Notes: generated from the sequence alone by a model not told the origin. A stretch of DNA of 64,000 nucleotides from Bacillus sp. FSL H8-0547 (GCA_038002745.1 JBBODD010000001.1:2790001-2854000), one strand, 5' to 3'. Positions 8,451 through 17,469 are shown, counted from the first letter of the stretch. A program made the numbers and translations.

Positions 8451-9371
8451 GTGGCTCAATTAATAAAAGTTCACGCGTGCATATCCAGATATGAAATGGA
8501 TCTGTACCGCTATCAGAGCCGGTTTCTGCGTGTGAAAAAACAGCAGTGGCTCATGCTGAAGGAAGCTTTTGAAAAGAATGAATTTCACCATTTTGTTAAA
8601 AAAGAGCAAATGGAAAGCACGGAAAAAGAGGGAGATTCCCTGACACGGATACGGAGTTACAGGCTTAAAAAGGAAAGGTCCGGCACATCTGTCACCTATC
8701 CTGAAGCAAATATGGATTCATCTGAGCTGAGCTTTCATGCCATTCCGGGCTCCCTTGATGAGCTGAAGGAAATGTTTATGAAGCGGGTCTTTCATTTCCA
8801 GCTGAAATGGGCAACGTCAACCATAAGGGACAGATCATTTGCAGATCCTTCTCTCTCGGATGATCGCAATCTGAAGGAGCTTTTGCAAAAGCTTCCTGAT
8901 CAGCATCTGATCTTGTATGCTCCGGTCCTCAGGGTGAAAAATACATCCATTGCCCTCGACACGATTTTAATAAGCCCGGGGGAAATCACGTGCATTCATT
9001 TTCTTGAAGGTGACCGCCATGACGTCTATATGGGATCAGCAGAAAGGTTCTGGCGGAAAAACCCCGGAGAAAAAGATGAATCAAGTCTCCTCTCGCCGAT
9101 AATCAGCCTCAGCCGGACAGCAGCCCTTGTAAAGCAGCTTTTAAAAGAAAAAGAGATTGGATTAAAAGTGAAAAAAGCGCTTGTATGCAAAGAGGGCTTT
9201 GTTGAATACCCGGAGGCTTCCTATGATTTGACAGTTGCGGATAAAAGGTCATACAGCCAGTGGATATATCCTCACATCCATCATTCAATGCCAATGAAGC
9301 ATGATCAGCTGAAAGCAGCCGGTGTTCTCCTGGCTAATTGTGTGAGTGAATCGTTCAGAAGAAATGACTAA
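8451..9371 (+). CDS. ytlQ: NERD-domain-like protein YtlQ
   Basis: A 306-residue soluble protein of unknown role. The middle part (about residues 150-260), including LRVKNTSIALDTILISPGE, resembles the NERD nuclease-related domain found in Bacillus YtlQ. I do not see a complete nuclease active site. The GTG start at 8451 follows AAGGAG by ten nt. It sits between the LrgB-like gene and the lipid kinase ytlR, as ytlQ precedes ytlR in B. subtilis. A terminator lies at its stop codon. Identification rests on order plus the NERD-like stretch. Confidence 0.7.
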   Translation: MAQLIKVHACISRYEMDLYRYQSRFLRVKKQQWLMLKEAFEKNEFHHFVKKEQMESTEKEGDSLTRIRSYRLKKERSGTSVTYPEANMDSSELSFHAIPGSLDELKEMFMKRVFHFQLKWATSTIRDRSFADPSLSDDRNLKELLQKLPDQHLILYAPVLRVKNTSIALDTILISPGEITCIHFLEGDRHDVYMGSAERFWRKNPGEKDESSLLSPIISLSRTAALVKQLLKEKEIGLKVKKALVCKEGFVEYPEASYDLTVADKRSYSQWIYPHIHHSMPMKHDQLKAAGVLLANCVSESFRRND

Positions 9372-9394
9372 TGCGCCTTTTGGCGTATTTTTTT
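9370..9394 (+). terminator. Terminator of ytlQ
   Basis: Short stem TGCGCC / GGCGTA with a TTTT loop and a seven-T run, starting at the ytlQ stop codon. Confidence 0.75.
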
Positions 9395-9497
9395 ATCCAA
9401 TTACACCCACTTCCCCAAAGAAAAAAGCTATAATTTTACTAGACTCGGAATATCTCTTAAGGTATTCATAATCCACATGAAGATAATGGGGCTGACG

Positions 9498-10415
9498 ATG
9501 GAAAACAGCATATACTTTATTATAAATCCCGTTGCGGGAAATGGACGGTCTTTGCGTGTTTTTAAAAAAATCAAAGCAGAAATGGAAAAGAAAAACATGG
9601 AGTACCGGTCTTTTATGACGGATTACGCCGGACATGCAGAAGTACTTGCCAGGCAAATTGCATCCATACATGACTACCGGCTGAAAACGGTGATAGGCAT
9701 TGGCGGAGACGGAACGATTCACGAAATTGTAAACGGGCTGAGCGGGTTTGATCATATCAAAATCGGCTATATTGCGTCGGGGTCGGGCAATGATTTTAAA
9801 AGGGGATACGGCAGCTCAAAGGGGAAAGGCTCTGTTCTCACAAAACTGAACAGACAGGCTAAAAGCTATGACTTGGGCTGCTGCAGGGCCGGGAAAGCAG
9901 ACCGGCTGTTTGTGAACAGCATAGGTGCAGGCTTCGACGCCTACGTTGCGAAGCTTTCCAGTGAAATGAAATGGAAAAAGATTCTGAATAGAGCGGGTGC
10001 AGGCTCCTTCGTATATACCCTTGCTCTTATGAAAGGTCTTTTCACCTACCAGCCCGGTTTGCTCTCTGTAACGATTGACGGCGAAGAAAAGGTTTTTGAA
10101 AAGGTCTGGCTTGCTGCAGTCAGCAACCATCCATATTACGGGGGAGGAATGAAAATCTCCCCTGATGCAAGGCCTGATGACGGATTGCTGAACGCCACCG
10201 TTGTCCACGGATTATCCAGAGGCAAACTGCTCCTTCTCTTTGTACTTGTTTTTACAGGCAGACATAAAGGGCTGAAAGAAGTTTCCATGATGGAGGGCCA
10301 TGAAATCACGATATCAGGCCCCGTTTCTGTCATGGTGCATGCAGACGGAGAATATTTAGGCGAAACACCTGTTACAGTCACATTAAGGCCAAAAAGCATA
10401 AAGTATTATATCTGA
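9498..10415 (+). CDS. ytlR: Diacylglycerol/lipid kinase family protein YtlR
   Basis: Member of the DagK/YegS/sphingosine-kinase fold that phosphorylates a lipid hydroxyl with ATP. Visible motifs are NPVAGNGRS at the N-terminus, GIGGDGTIHEIVNG near residue 75 (the GGDGT nucleotide site) and SGSGNDFKRG near residue 100. Length is about 305 residues. The ATG at 9498 has GGGG eight nt upstream; ATGs at 9477 and 9486 are alternatives. The lipid substrate is unknown. It precedes amyX in the same direction with a 74-nt gap. Confidence 0.85.
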   Translation: MENSIYFIINPVAGNGRSLRVFKKIKAEMEKKNMEYRSFMTDYAGHAEVLARQIASIHDYRLKTVIGIGGDGTIHEIVNGLSGFDHIKIGYIASGSGNDFKRGYGSSKGKGSVLTKLNRQAKSYDLGCCRAGKADRLFVNSIGAGFDAYVAKLSSEMKWKKILNRAGAGSFVYTLALMKGLFTYQPGLLSVTIDGEEKVFEKVWLAAVSNHPYYGGGMKISPDARPDDGLLNATVVHGLSRGKLLLLFVLVFTGRHKGLKEVSMMEGHEITISGPVSVMVHADGEYLGETPVTVTLRPKSIKYYI

Positions 10416-10489
10416 ATAAATATCAAGACGTGTCCACATGGGTATACTGGTGTGATGAAGAAACAACTATTGCAGGCAGGTGAATCAAC

Positions 10490-12622
10490 ATGCTAACGGT
10501 ACAACGTGCATATCATGCATACCTTGACGAAATGAACTTAATCACCATTTTAATTCCTGGAGAAATGCAGGTAGAGGGAAAGAGGACGTTCTATCTGCTT
10601 GACGGGGAGACCCGGACAGAGCTCAAGTGTGAACGGATCGAGACGATTGAAAACAGAGTAAAGATTCAATGCAGGTTTGACCCGTCCGTTAAGCCCTTCG
10701 GAAAACTGTACGAAATTTGCGATGACCTGAACCGAAAAACCGATCTGCAGATGGGGGCTGTCATCAGAACAGATTTATTTGACGACTATTTTTACTACGG
10801 AGAAAATGACCTTGGCGCAGTTTACGGGGAGGAATCCACAGTATTAAAGGTCTGGGCTCCTACTGCGACAGAGGTGAAAGTAAAGCTTCTTTTTACGGAT
10901 GTAAATAAAATAGAAACGATGCCTATGACGCTTGGAGAAAAAGGAATATGGACGATAGAGCTTCAGGGCAATTTTGACAGCGTTTTCTATACGTATCTTG
11001 TCTGTGTGAACCTGATCTGGAACGAAGCTGTCGATCCTTATGCAAAAGCGGTTTCCATAAACGGAGAGTACGGTGTCATAACCGATTTGAAAAAAACAGA
11101 TGTGGAAAGAAAAAAACCTCAACCTTTTGAAAAATTGACCGATGCCATTATATATGAGGCTCATATCCGTGATTTCAGCATCCATCCGGACAGCGGCATC
11201 AATCAAAAGGGAAAATACGCAGCCTTCAACGAAAAAGAGACGAAAACAACCGGCGGATTATCGTCTGGTCTTTCCTATTTGCAGGAGCTTGGTGTTACCC
11301 ACCTGGAGCTTTTGCCTTTTAACGACTTTGAAGGTGTGGATGAACAGGACACATCCGCAGAGTATAACTGGGGATACAATCCTCTGCACTTTAATGCGCC
11401 GGAGGGAAGCTATTCGGCGAAACCCGATGACCCTGCCCAACGGATAAGAGAATTAAAGAGCGCCATTCAGTCTATTCATGAAAGCGGAATCAGAGTGATC
11501 ATGGATGTCGTGTACAACCACGTCTATATCCGGGAGACCTCTTCTTTTGAAAAAATTGTACAGGGCTATTATTTCCGTCACGACCACAACGGACTTCCGT
11601 CAGATGGAACAGGTGTCGGAAATGATATCGCATCCGAACGGAAAATGGCCCGGAAATTTATTGTTGATTCTGTTTCCTATTGGCTGAGCGAATATGATGT
11701 TGATGGTTTCCGTTTTGATTTGATGGGTATTTTAGATGTTGAAACGATGAATGAAGTCCATGCAGCATGTATGAGGATTAAGCCGGATCTTCTTATTTTG
11801 GGAGAAGGATGGGACTTAAACACCCCGCTTTCCTATGAAAAAAAAGCCATTATTGCAAACGCCGGGAAAATGCCGGGCATCTCTTTTTTCAATGACCAGT
11901 TCAGGGATGTGATTAAAGGGAGCACGTTCAATCTTTACGATAAAGGATTTATTTTCGGGCATACATCAAACCCGGATCTGCTGGCAAGAGTCATGACAGG
12001 TTCGATTGCCCATTTTACGTCGCCTGCGCAATCCATTAATTATGTGGAATCCCATGATAATCATACGCTTTGGGATAAAATGGAGGTGTCAAATCCTCAT
12101 GAGGCGCATGAAGACAGACGGATGAGGCAAAAACTTGCTGCCGGAATGGTCATCCTTGCGCAGGGCATCCCGTTTTTTCACAGCGGCCAGGAATTTTACC
12201 GGACGAAAAAAGGCGTAGAAAACAGCTATAAATCACCTGATGACATTAATCAGCTCGACTGGAATGAACGGGAGAAATACGCTGAAGATGTCAAGTATAT
12301 CAAGCATCTTATTGCCTTGAGAAAATCCCACGGCGCCTTCCGGTTTGGAGCTTCAGATGAAATCAGCAGACATTACCGGGTACTGAAAAATGAAGGCGGA
12401 GTATACGCATATGCATTAATGGACGTAAAAGAATATGGTCCATGGAGACACATCGCGGTCATTCACTGCAGCCATCGAAACGGTGCGGTCATTCCGCTTC
12501 CTGAGGGAGGAGAATGGGAAATCGCATCAAGTCCATTGATGAATAAAGATCACCATGAACAGAAGGCAGACTCACAGATCACAGCAAATGAAATCGGCAC
12601 TTTGGTCTTGTTTCAAAAGTAG
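10490..12622 (+). CDS. amyX: Type I pullulanase AmyX
   Basis: Hydrolyses alpha-1,6 branch points of pullulan, glycogen and branched maltodextrins. The 710-residue protein has an N-terminal domain, a CBM48-like region around residues 110-200 and a GH13 barrel. The type I pullulanase signature YNWGYNP is present, along with the catalytic regions VDGFRFDLMG (nucleophile Asp), ILGEGWD (acid/base Glu) and VESHDNHTLWDK (third Asp). No signal peptide is seen, so the enzyme is intracellular like B. subtilis AmyX. A GCAGGTGA ribosome site precedes the ATG. It stands alone rather than in a glycogen operon. Confidence 0.93.
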   Translation: MLTVQRAYHAYLDEMNLITILIPGEMQVEGKRTFYLLDGETRTELKCERIETIENRVKIQCRFDPSVKPFGKLYEICDDLNRKTDLQMGAVIRTDLFDDYFYYGENDLGAVYGEESTVLKVWAPTATEVKVKLLFTDVNKIETMPMTLGEKGIWTIELQGNFDSVFYTYLVCVNLIWNEAVDPYAKAVSINGEYGVITDLKKTDVERKKPQPFEKLTDAIIYEAHIRDFSIHPDSGINQKGKYAAFNEKETKTTGGLSSGLSYLQELGVTHLELLPFNDFEGVDEQDTSAEYNWGYNPLHFNAPEGSYSAKPDDPAQRIRELKSAIQSIHESGIRVIMDVVYNHVYIRETSSFEKIVQGYYFRHDHNGLPSDGTGVGNDIASERKMARKFIVDSVSYWLSEYDVDGFRFDLMGILDVETMNEVHAACMRIKPDLLILGEGWDLNTPLSYEKKAIIANAGKMPGISFFNDQFRDVIKGSTFNLYDKGFIFGHTSNPDLLARVMTGSIAHFTSPAQSINYVESHDNHTLWDKMEVSNPHEAHEDRRMRQKLAAGMVILAQGIPFFHSGQEFYRTKKGVENSYKSPDDINQLDWNEREKYAEDVKYIKHLIALRKSHGAFRFGASDEISRHYRVLKNEGGVYAYALMDVKEYGPWRHIAVIHCSHRNGAVIPLPEGGEWEIASSPLMNKDHHEQKADSQITANEIGTLVLFQK

Positions 12623-12636
12623 CTTTTCGGTTTTTC

Positions 12637-12666
12637 TTGACTAAATTCGCCTGGAAACGATAAAAT
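12637..12666 (+). promoter_or_regulatory. Sigma-A promoter of ytmP
   Basis: TTGACT, 18-nt spacer, TAAAAT, just after the amyX stop. Confidence 0.6.
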
Positions 12667-12668
12667 TT

Positions 12669-12719
12669 AAAAGGATGGCTACTTGTATCTGTTTGATTCA
12701 TCAAACTAGCTGTCTTTTT
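12669..12719 (+). promoter_or_regulatory. Terminator-like hairpin in the ytmP leader
   Basis: GGCTA ... GTTTGA TTCA TCAAAC ... TAGCTG followed by TTTTTT. Because it starts within ten nt of the predicted ytmP promoter, it may be an attenuator of ytmP as well as the amyX terminator. Confidence 0.5.
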
Positions 12720-12800
12720 TAATTGACTGAAATGATGACTAATGACAGGAAAAGCGCATGCTTTCTTTTCCTATTCCAAACTTATAAATGAAATGTTGGG

Positions 12801-13613
12801 TTGAAATTGAAGGTGAACTGGTTGGAACAACTACTAGGCAGCGAGTGGGAGCTATCTCCTGCTGGCGGAGCAACAGGCGATGCCTATTTTGCACAGCGAG
12901 AAGGACAAAAATTGTTCTTAAAACGAAATAGTTCTCCATTCTTGGCCGTTCTGTCTGCAGAAGGAATTGTTCCTAAGCTCGTATGGACAAAGAGACTGGA
13001 AAATGGCGATGTGATTACAGCACAGCACTGGCTCAGCGGCCGTGAGCTGAAGCCGAATGACATGAACGGGGAAAACGTAGCGGAACTGCTGCATAAGATC
13101 CATCATTCAAAAGAACTGCTTGATATGCTGAAGCGTCTTGGTAAGAAGCCTCTTACTCCATCCGTGATTTTAGAGGATTTAAAACAAACGGTTGAGTTTG
13201 AAAATTTCTATCTCCCTGAAGTGCTGCAGGCCCTTCACTATCTTGAAGAAAACCTGCCGTATGTGGACTGTGCCGAAAAAGTGGTCTGCCACTGCGATGT
13301 CAATCATAACAATTGGCTGCTCTCAAGCGAGAACCAGCTCTATCTGATCGACTGGGACGGCGCGCTGATAGCAGACCCGGCAATCGATATCGGCATGCTG
13401 CTGTACTGGTACATTGACGAAAAAGACTGGGACAGCTGGCTTTCTACTTACGGGCTTCAGCTTAACGATCAGCTTCGTGCCAGAATGTTCTGGTATGTGC
13501 TTGCGCAAACGATTACCTATACCCTTTGGTACCGTGCCAAGCACAACGAAAAAGAAACCAACGAATGGCACAGCTATCTCCGTCAAATGATTACAAAAAT
13601 CAGCGCAGATTAA
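12801..13613 (+). CDS. ytmP: Aminoglycoside phosphotransferase/choline kinase-like protein YtmP
   Basis: Protein-kinase-fold small-molecule phosphotransferase of the APH family. The GGATGDAYFA stretch resembles a nucleotide-binding loop, CHCDVNHNNWLL near residue 165 is the catalytic HxD...N loop, and LIDWDGALIADP is the metal-binding DWD motif. The substrate is unknown. Length is near 270 residues. The start is uncertain: TTG at 12801 is given, but TTG 12807, GTG 12813 or TTG 12822 (with GAAGGTG before it) are possible, and the B. subtilis protein begins near the GTG. Its stop overlaps the convergent ytzH stop by four bases. Confidence 0.85.
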   Translation: MKLKVNWLEQLLGSEWELSPAGGATGDAYFAQREGQKLFLKRNSSPFLAVLSAEGIVPKLVWTKRLENGDVITAQHWLSGRELKPNDMNGENVAELLHKIHHSKELLDMLKRLGKKPLTPSVILEDLKQTVEFENFYLPEVLQALHYLEENLPYVDCAEKVVCHCDVNHNNWLLSSENQLYLIDWDGALIADPAIDIGMLLYWYIDEKDWDSWLSTYGLQLNDQLRARMFWYVLAQTITYTLWYRAKHNEKETNEWHSYLRQMITKISAD

Positions 13614-13888
13614 GAAAATGAATCAATGTCGCTGATCCACTGAGACAGCACATTTTGCTGAGACGTAATATATGAATTCAGTTCAGGGGAATTTTTTCCG
13701 TCCTGGCTGTACGAATAAATCGATTGCAGGACACCTTTTAAATCCTGATGCACATCAGCATGAACCATCAAAGATTTCACCACGCGCTCAAGCTGCTCGC
13801 ATTCAGCAACCGTTCCGCAGCAGTCACTCTGGTGCTCTGACAGAATATCCTTTAACAACTCAACTTGATTCTCGTATTTAAGCGGCAT
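13610..13888 (-). CDS. ytzH: YtzH-like protein
   Basis: A 92-residue, mostly helical, acidic soluble protein of the YtzH-like family, with a CCGTVAECEQLER stretch near residue 22. Function is unknown. The start ATG at 13888 has a near-perfect AAAGGAGG six nt upstream; a longer frame to 13906 would include it. It is tail-to-tail with ytmP, overlapping by four bases, so antisense overlap of the mRNAs is likely. The ytmP-ytzH-trmB neighbourhood is as in B. subtilis, except for the repeat array inserted before trmB. Confidence 0.85.
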   Translation of the reverse strand: MPLKYENQVELLKDILSEHQSDCCGTVAECEQLERVVKSLMVHADVHQDLKGVLQSIYSYSQDGKNSPELNSYITSQQNVLSQWISDIDSFS

Positions 13889-13956
13889 AAAAAGCCTCCT
13901 TTGCAAATTCTTCTCTTAATTTGTGCAGGAGACGCTGTTTTCATTCCGCATGTATG

Positions 13957-13989
13957 CAGCCGGTTCCACGGGGAGCCGGCTGTTTTTTT
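13957..13989 (+). terminator. Plus-strand terminator before the first repeat array
   Basis: CAGCCGG / CCGGCTG hairpin followed by seven Ts. No plus-strand gene precedes it: ytzH reads the other way from 13888. It would insulate the following array from leftward-origin transcripts. Confidence 0.75.
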
Positions 13990-14038
13990 GATTTTGTAGC
14001 TAAGAAGGTGGCGCCGCGGGGCCGATGGGAATGCGGGA

Positions 14039-14438
14039 AGTGGCGTTACTAAGCGTGGTGGTGCCATAAAGAGTCTGGTGAGAAAGTGAGAAGTGGCGTT
14101 ACTGAGGGTAGTGGTGCCACAAAGAGGTTGTTGAGAAAGTGAAAAGTGGCGTTACTGGGCGTAGGGGTGCCACAAAGAGGTTGATGAGAAAGTGAGAAGT
14201 GGCGTTACTGGGCGTAGTGGTGCTACAAAGAGGTTGATGAGAAAGTGAGAAGTGGCGTTACTAAGCGGGGTGGTGCCACAAAGCGGGTGTTTAGAAAGTG
14301 AAAAGTGGCGTTACTAGGCGTAGTAGTGCCACAAAGAGGTTGTTGAGAAAGTGAGAAATGGCGTTACTGGGCGGAGTAGTGCCACAAAGAGTCTGGTGAG
14401 AAAATAAAAAGTGGCGTCACTGGGCGTAGTGGTGCCAT
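14039..14438 (+). repeat. Tandem array, 53-bp hairpin repeat, 8 hairpins
   Basis: Eight units begin at 14039, 14092, 14145, 14198, 14251, 14304, 14357 and 14410, an exact 53-bp period. Each holds a 28-nt hairpin opening GTGGC and closing GCCAC (12 pairs with a 4-nt loop in the consensus, three G-U pairs), then a 25-nt spacer AAAGAGG...GAGAA. Copies differ by point changes that mostly keep pairing on the plus strand: pair 8-21 occurs as T-G, T-A and C-G. No reading frame runs through it. It fills the gap between the divergent ytzH and trmB genes. Confidence 0.95.
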
Positions 14439-14587
14439 TATGATCACTGCTGCTGCATAAAAAATGCCGGCACAATTGCACTGACCTTTTTCACAAATTC
14501 TGTTAATCAAACCACCAGATTTTCTTGCACCCAGGACCGTTTCGTGATACCCTTTTATCCGACATTACATGGACAGAGGTGTGCTTG

Positions 14588-15229
14588 ATGCGACAGCGAA
14601 ACAAGCCCTGGGCAAATGACTACATTGCCGGGCATTCACATATTGCAATACAGAATCCTAAAGAACATAGAGGAAAATGGAACAAGCTTTTTGGAAACGA
14701 AAATCCAATTCATATCGAAGTGGGTACAGGTAAAGGCCAGTTCGTAACAGGAATGGCAAAAGCAAACCCTGATATTAACTATATCGGGATTGAATTATCT
14801 GAGAGCGTCATTGTCGCAGCCCTTCAAAAAGCGGTTGAATCAGAGTGCAAAAACCTATTTCTCCTCAATGAAAACGCCGAAGACCTGACAGAGCTCTTTG
14901 CAGAAGGAGAAATTGACAGAGTCTACCTGAATTTTTCTGATCCTTGGCCAAAAACAAGGCATGCAAAGCGGAGACTGACCTACAAAACCTTCTTGAAAAG
15001 ATACCAGGATATTCTGGTGGAAGAGGGCGAAATTCACTTTAAAACAGATAATCAGGGACTATTCGAATATTCGCTGCGAAGCTTTTCAGAATACGGCCTG
15101 CTGCTGACTTTTGTAAGCCTCGACCTTCACAGAAGTGAGTTCGAAGGCAACATTATGACTGAATACGAAGAAAAATTCTCAAATAAAGGCCAGCGGATCT
15201 ACCGCTCGGAAGTAAAATTCAGAAAGTAG
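14588..15229 (+). CDS. trmB: tRNA (guanine-N7-)-methyltransferase TrmB
   Basis: Adds the m7G46 methyl group to tRNA using S-adenosylmethionine. The 213-residue protein has the SAM site [12 protein letters not shown] near residue 40 and the TrmB-specific [15 protein letters not shown] near residue 120. The start ATG at 14588 has AGAGGTG six nt upstream and gives the usual family length; the frame is open further upstream but without a ribosome site. It is B. subtilis ytmQ by order. A terminator begins at its stop. Confidence 0.95.
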   Translation: MRQRNKPWANDYIAGHSHIAIQNPKEHRGKWNKLFGNENPIHIEVGTGKGQFVTGMAKANPDINYIGIELSESVIVAALQKAVESECKNLFLLNENAEDLTELFAEGEIDRVYLNFSDPWPKTRHAKRRLTYKTFLKRYQDILVEEGEIHFKTDNQGLFEYSLRSFSEYGLLLTFVSLDLHRSEFEGNIMTEYEEKFSNKGQRIYRSEVKFRK

Positions 15230-15258
15230 CCCAGGATACCAATCCCGGGCTCTTTTTT
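15226..15258 (+). terminator. Terminator of trmB
   Basis: AGCCCAGGAT / ATCCCGGGCT hairpin starting at the stop codon, then a T-run. Confidence 0.85.
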
Positions 15259-15285
15259 GGTATGATGGAGGAGGAGGGGATGTAA

Positions 15286-16134
15286 ATGGAAAGGTTAACA
15301 ATTGGGGAAACAACTTTAACTTGGCTTGACGGGGGAGTGACGTACCTTGACGGCGGTGCGATGTTTGGCGTCGTTCCAAAGCCGCTTTGGTCAAAAAAAT
15401 ATCCTGTCAACGAGCTTAATCAAATTGAATTGCGGACAGATCCTATTCTGGTCCAGAAGAACGGGGTAAATCTTCTGATCGATAGCGGAATTGGATCAGG
15501 CAGGCTGACAGATAAGCAGAAAAGAAATTTCGGTGTAACAGCTGAATCAAATGTTGAGGATTCGCTCAATGAGCTTGGGCTAAAACCTGAAGATATTGAT
15601 TTTGTTCTGATGACGCATCTTCATTTTGATCATGTTTCCGGCCTCACAAAACGTGAGGGAGAGGAACTGGCATCTGTTTTTCCAAAGGCTAAAATTGTCA
15701 CTTCTCTTACGGAATGGAATGAAATGAAAGAGCCGAATATACGGTCTGCGAATACATACTGGAAAGATAACTGGACGGCCATTGAACAGCAGGTAGAAGC
15801 CTTTGATGAGTCATCAGAGGTTGTGCCCGGCATCACGATGTTCCACACCGGAGGGCACAGCAACGGCCACAGCTTGATAAAAATTGAAGACGGCGGGGAA
15901 ACGGTCCTTCATATGGCAGATCTGATGCCTACACATGCGCACAGCAATCCGCTTTGGGTCCTCGCTTATGATGATTATCCGATGACGTCGATTGAACAGA
16001 AGCAAAAATGGCTCGGACTTGCTGCTGATCAAAATACGTGGATCTCTTTTTATCATGATGCGTTTTACCGCGCAATCAAGTGGAACAGTCAGCGGGAGAT
16101 AACAGAAAAGGTTGAGCGGGTTCGTCCGCTGTAA
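15286..16134 (+). CDS. ytnP: Metallo-beta-lactamase-fold lactonase YtnP
   Basis: Zinc hydrolase related to AHL lactonases; B. subtilis YtnP is reported to degrade lactone signals of other bacteria. The 282-residue protein has the metal motif [11 protein letters not shown] near residue 110, a downstream His in [10 protein letters not shown] near residue 190, and [11 protein letters not shown]. The ATG at 15286 follows a GGAGGAGGGG ribosome site. It is flanked by terminators on both sides and is probably monocistronic. The true substrate here is inferred from the orthologue only. Confidence 0.9.
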   Translation: MERLTIGETTLTWLDGGVTYLDGGAMFGVVPKPLWSKKYPVNELNQIELRTDPILVQKNGVNLLIDSGIGSGRLTDKQKRNFGVTAESNVEDSLNELGLKPEDIDFVLMTHLHFDHVSGLTKREGEELASVFPKAKIVTSLTEWNEMKEPNIRSANTYWKDNWTAIEQQVEAFDESSEVVPGITMFHTGGHSNGHSLIKIEDGGETVLHMADLMPTHAHSNPLWVLAYDDYPMTSIEQKQKWLGLAADQNTWISFYHDAFYRAIKWNSQREITEKVERVRPL

Positions 16135-16136
16135 AA

Positions 16137-16171
16137 GAAAAGGCATGGGGTGCGCACCCCATGCCTTTTGT
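16137..16171 (+). terminator. Bidirectional terminator between ytnP and ytzB
   Basis: Perfect palindrome AAAGGCATGGGGTG / CACCCCATGCCTTT between convergent genes. Confidence 0.9.
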
Positions 16172-16174
16172 GTA

Positions 16175-16486
16175 TTATGCAATTTGTTCAACATGCAGGA
16201 TATTTCCGTTTGTAGCGTCTACAAATGCTTCGTACTGTTCAAGATCCGACCCTGCCATCCGTGTAACGCCGGCCTTGTAGATGCTGTAGGTTTCCCCTTG
16301 ATTGATAAAGGATTCACGAACCGTATAAATCCATGAACCATTAATAGGGCCTTTCTCTTTAAACGCGTTCTTCACAGCCGTCAGTGCTTTTTCAGAAGAA
16401 ATATAAGCCGGCTTCAATTGATCCCTGAAAAGATATGCAGCGGCCAGGCCAATCCCGATTCCTATCAGTACTTTTCTGCCATTCAT
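16175..16486 (-). CDS. ytzB: PepSY-domain protein, YtzB type
   Basis: A 103-residue protein with an N-terminal hydrophobic segment (VLIGIGIGLAAAYLF) and a single PepSY-like domain, seen as YEAFVDATNGNILHVEQI at the end. It is probably membrane-anchored and faces outward; PepSY domains are thought to inhibit or chaperone proteases. The ATG at 16486 has GGAGGAG six nt upstream. An in-frame ATG at 16510 contains no better site. It corresponds by order to B. subtilis ytzB. Upstream lies the second tandem array. Confidence 0.75.
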   Translation of the reverse strand: MNGRKVLIGIGIGLAAAYLFRDQLKPAYISSEKALTAVKNAFKEKGPINGSWIYTVRESFINQGETYSIYKAGVTRMAGSDLEQYEAFVDATNGNILHVEQIA

Positions 16487-16577
16487 CACAATCTCCTCCA
16501 TCCTGTACACGATGATTTAAGTATACAGAAAATGCCTTCTGTTGTTAAGCAGGAGGGTGGAGAGAAATGATTATGGC

Positions 16578-17142
16578 TGGGCACAAACTCTGATTTGTGA
16601 ACAAGGGAAAGTGTTCTTAACTGGGGTTAGCAGCACAAACGTTGGTTGGGTTACGAGGGAAAGTGTTCTTAACTTAGGTTAGCAGCACAAACTCTGATTT
16701 GTGAACAAGGGAAAGTGTTCTTAACTTGGGTTAGCAGCACAAACGTTGGTTGGATTACGATGGAAAGTGTTCTTAACCGGGGTTAGCAGCACAAACGTTG
16801 GCTGGTTTACGAGGGAAAGTGTTCTTAACTGGTGTTAGCAGCACAAACTCTGGCTGGTTTTCGATGGAAAGTGTTCTTAACTTAGGTTAGCAGCACAAAC
16901 GTTGGTTGGATTACGATGGAAAGTGTTCTTAACTTGTGTTAACAACACAAACGTTGATTGGATTACGAGGGAAAGTGTTCTTAACTTGTGTTAACAACAC
17001 AAACTCTGGTTGGTTTACGAGGGAAAGCGTTCTTAACTTGTGTTAACAACACAAACTCTGGTTGGTTTACGAGGGAAAGTGTTCTTAACCGGGGTTAGCA
17101 ACATAAACTCTGGTTGGCGTTTAAGGGGAAGTGTTCTTAAAC
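16578..17142 (+). repeat. Tandem array, 52-bp hairpin repeat, 10 full hairpins
   Basis: GTGTTCTTAAC recurs at 16611, 16663, 16715, 16767, 16819, 16871, 16923, 16975, 17027 and 17079, always 52 bp apart, with a degenerate eleventh at 17131 and a partial unit at the left edge. Each unit is a 26-nt hairpin (GTGTTCTTAAC / GTTAACAACAC, 11 positions with one C-C mismatch, 4-nt loop) plus a 26-nt spacer AAACTCTGG...GAGGGAAA. A/G variation on the right arm sits opposite T, so pairing is kept on the plus strand. It lies between divergent ytzB and ytoP. Confidence 0.95.
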
Positions 17143-17160
17143 GGGCGATTCCGCTTTTCT

Positions 17161-17281
17161 TATTGTCCAGCTCCGCCTCCCAGCCCTTCCGTCAGAACAA
17201 AATCCCCCAAAAAGTCAAACCCGGACTTTTCGGGTGATTTCTTTTCTGCCTGTCAGGGCTAAACGGTCGGCTCCGCTTTTC
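17161..17281. repeat. Dispersed ~120-bp hairpin repeat, copy 1
   Basis: Starts GTCCAGCTCC, has a long imperfect hairpin (CAGAACAAAATC..CCCAAAAAGTC / GGACTTTTCGGGTGATTTCTTTTCTG) and ends CTCCGCTTTTC. The same core occurs at 17284, 26018 and 28945. Confidence 0.85.
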
Positions 17282-17283
17282 GC

Positions 17284-17404
17284 ATTGTCCAGCTCCATCG
17301 CCTAACTCCTAGGCCAGAACAAAATCGCCAAAAAAGTCAAAACCGGACTTTTCCGCCGATTTCTTATCTGACTCCCGGAGCTAACCAGGCGATTCCGCTT
17401 TTCT
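17284..17404. repeat. Dispersed ~120-bp hairpin repeat, copy 2
   Basis: Direct neighbour of copy 1 in the same orientation, diverged in the stem (AAAATCGCCAAAAAAGTC / GGACTTTTCCGCCGATTT) but with pairing kept. Confidence 0.85.
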
Positions 17405-17469
17405 TTAGTAGCACGAACGATAAATCTTCTGTAAAATGGAAGTATACATATGTAAAGGGGATATGATGG

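Noticed and set aside
14039-17142. CRISPR array
   Set aside because: The whole 52-53 bp unit repeats, including the spacers, which are near-identical from copy to copy; no cas genes are nearby.
17040-17237. A 65-residue frame at the right end of array 2
   Set aside because: It runs from the repeat into the dispersed hairpin element and has no ribosome site or family match.
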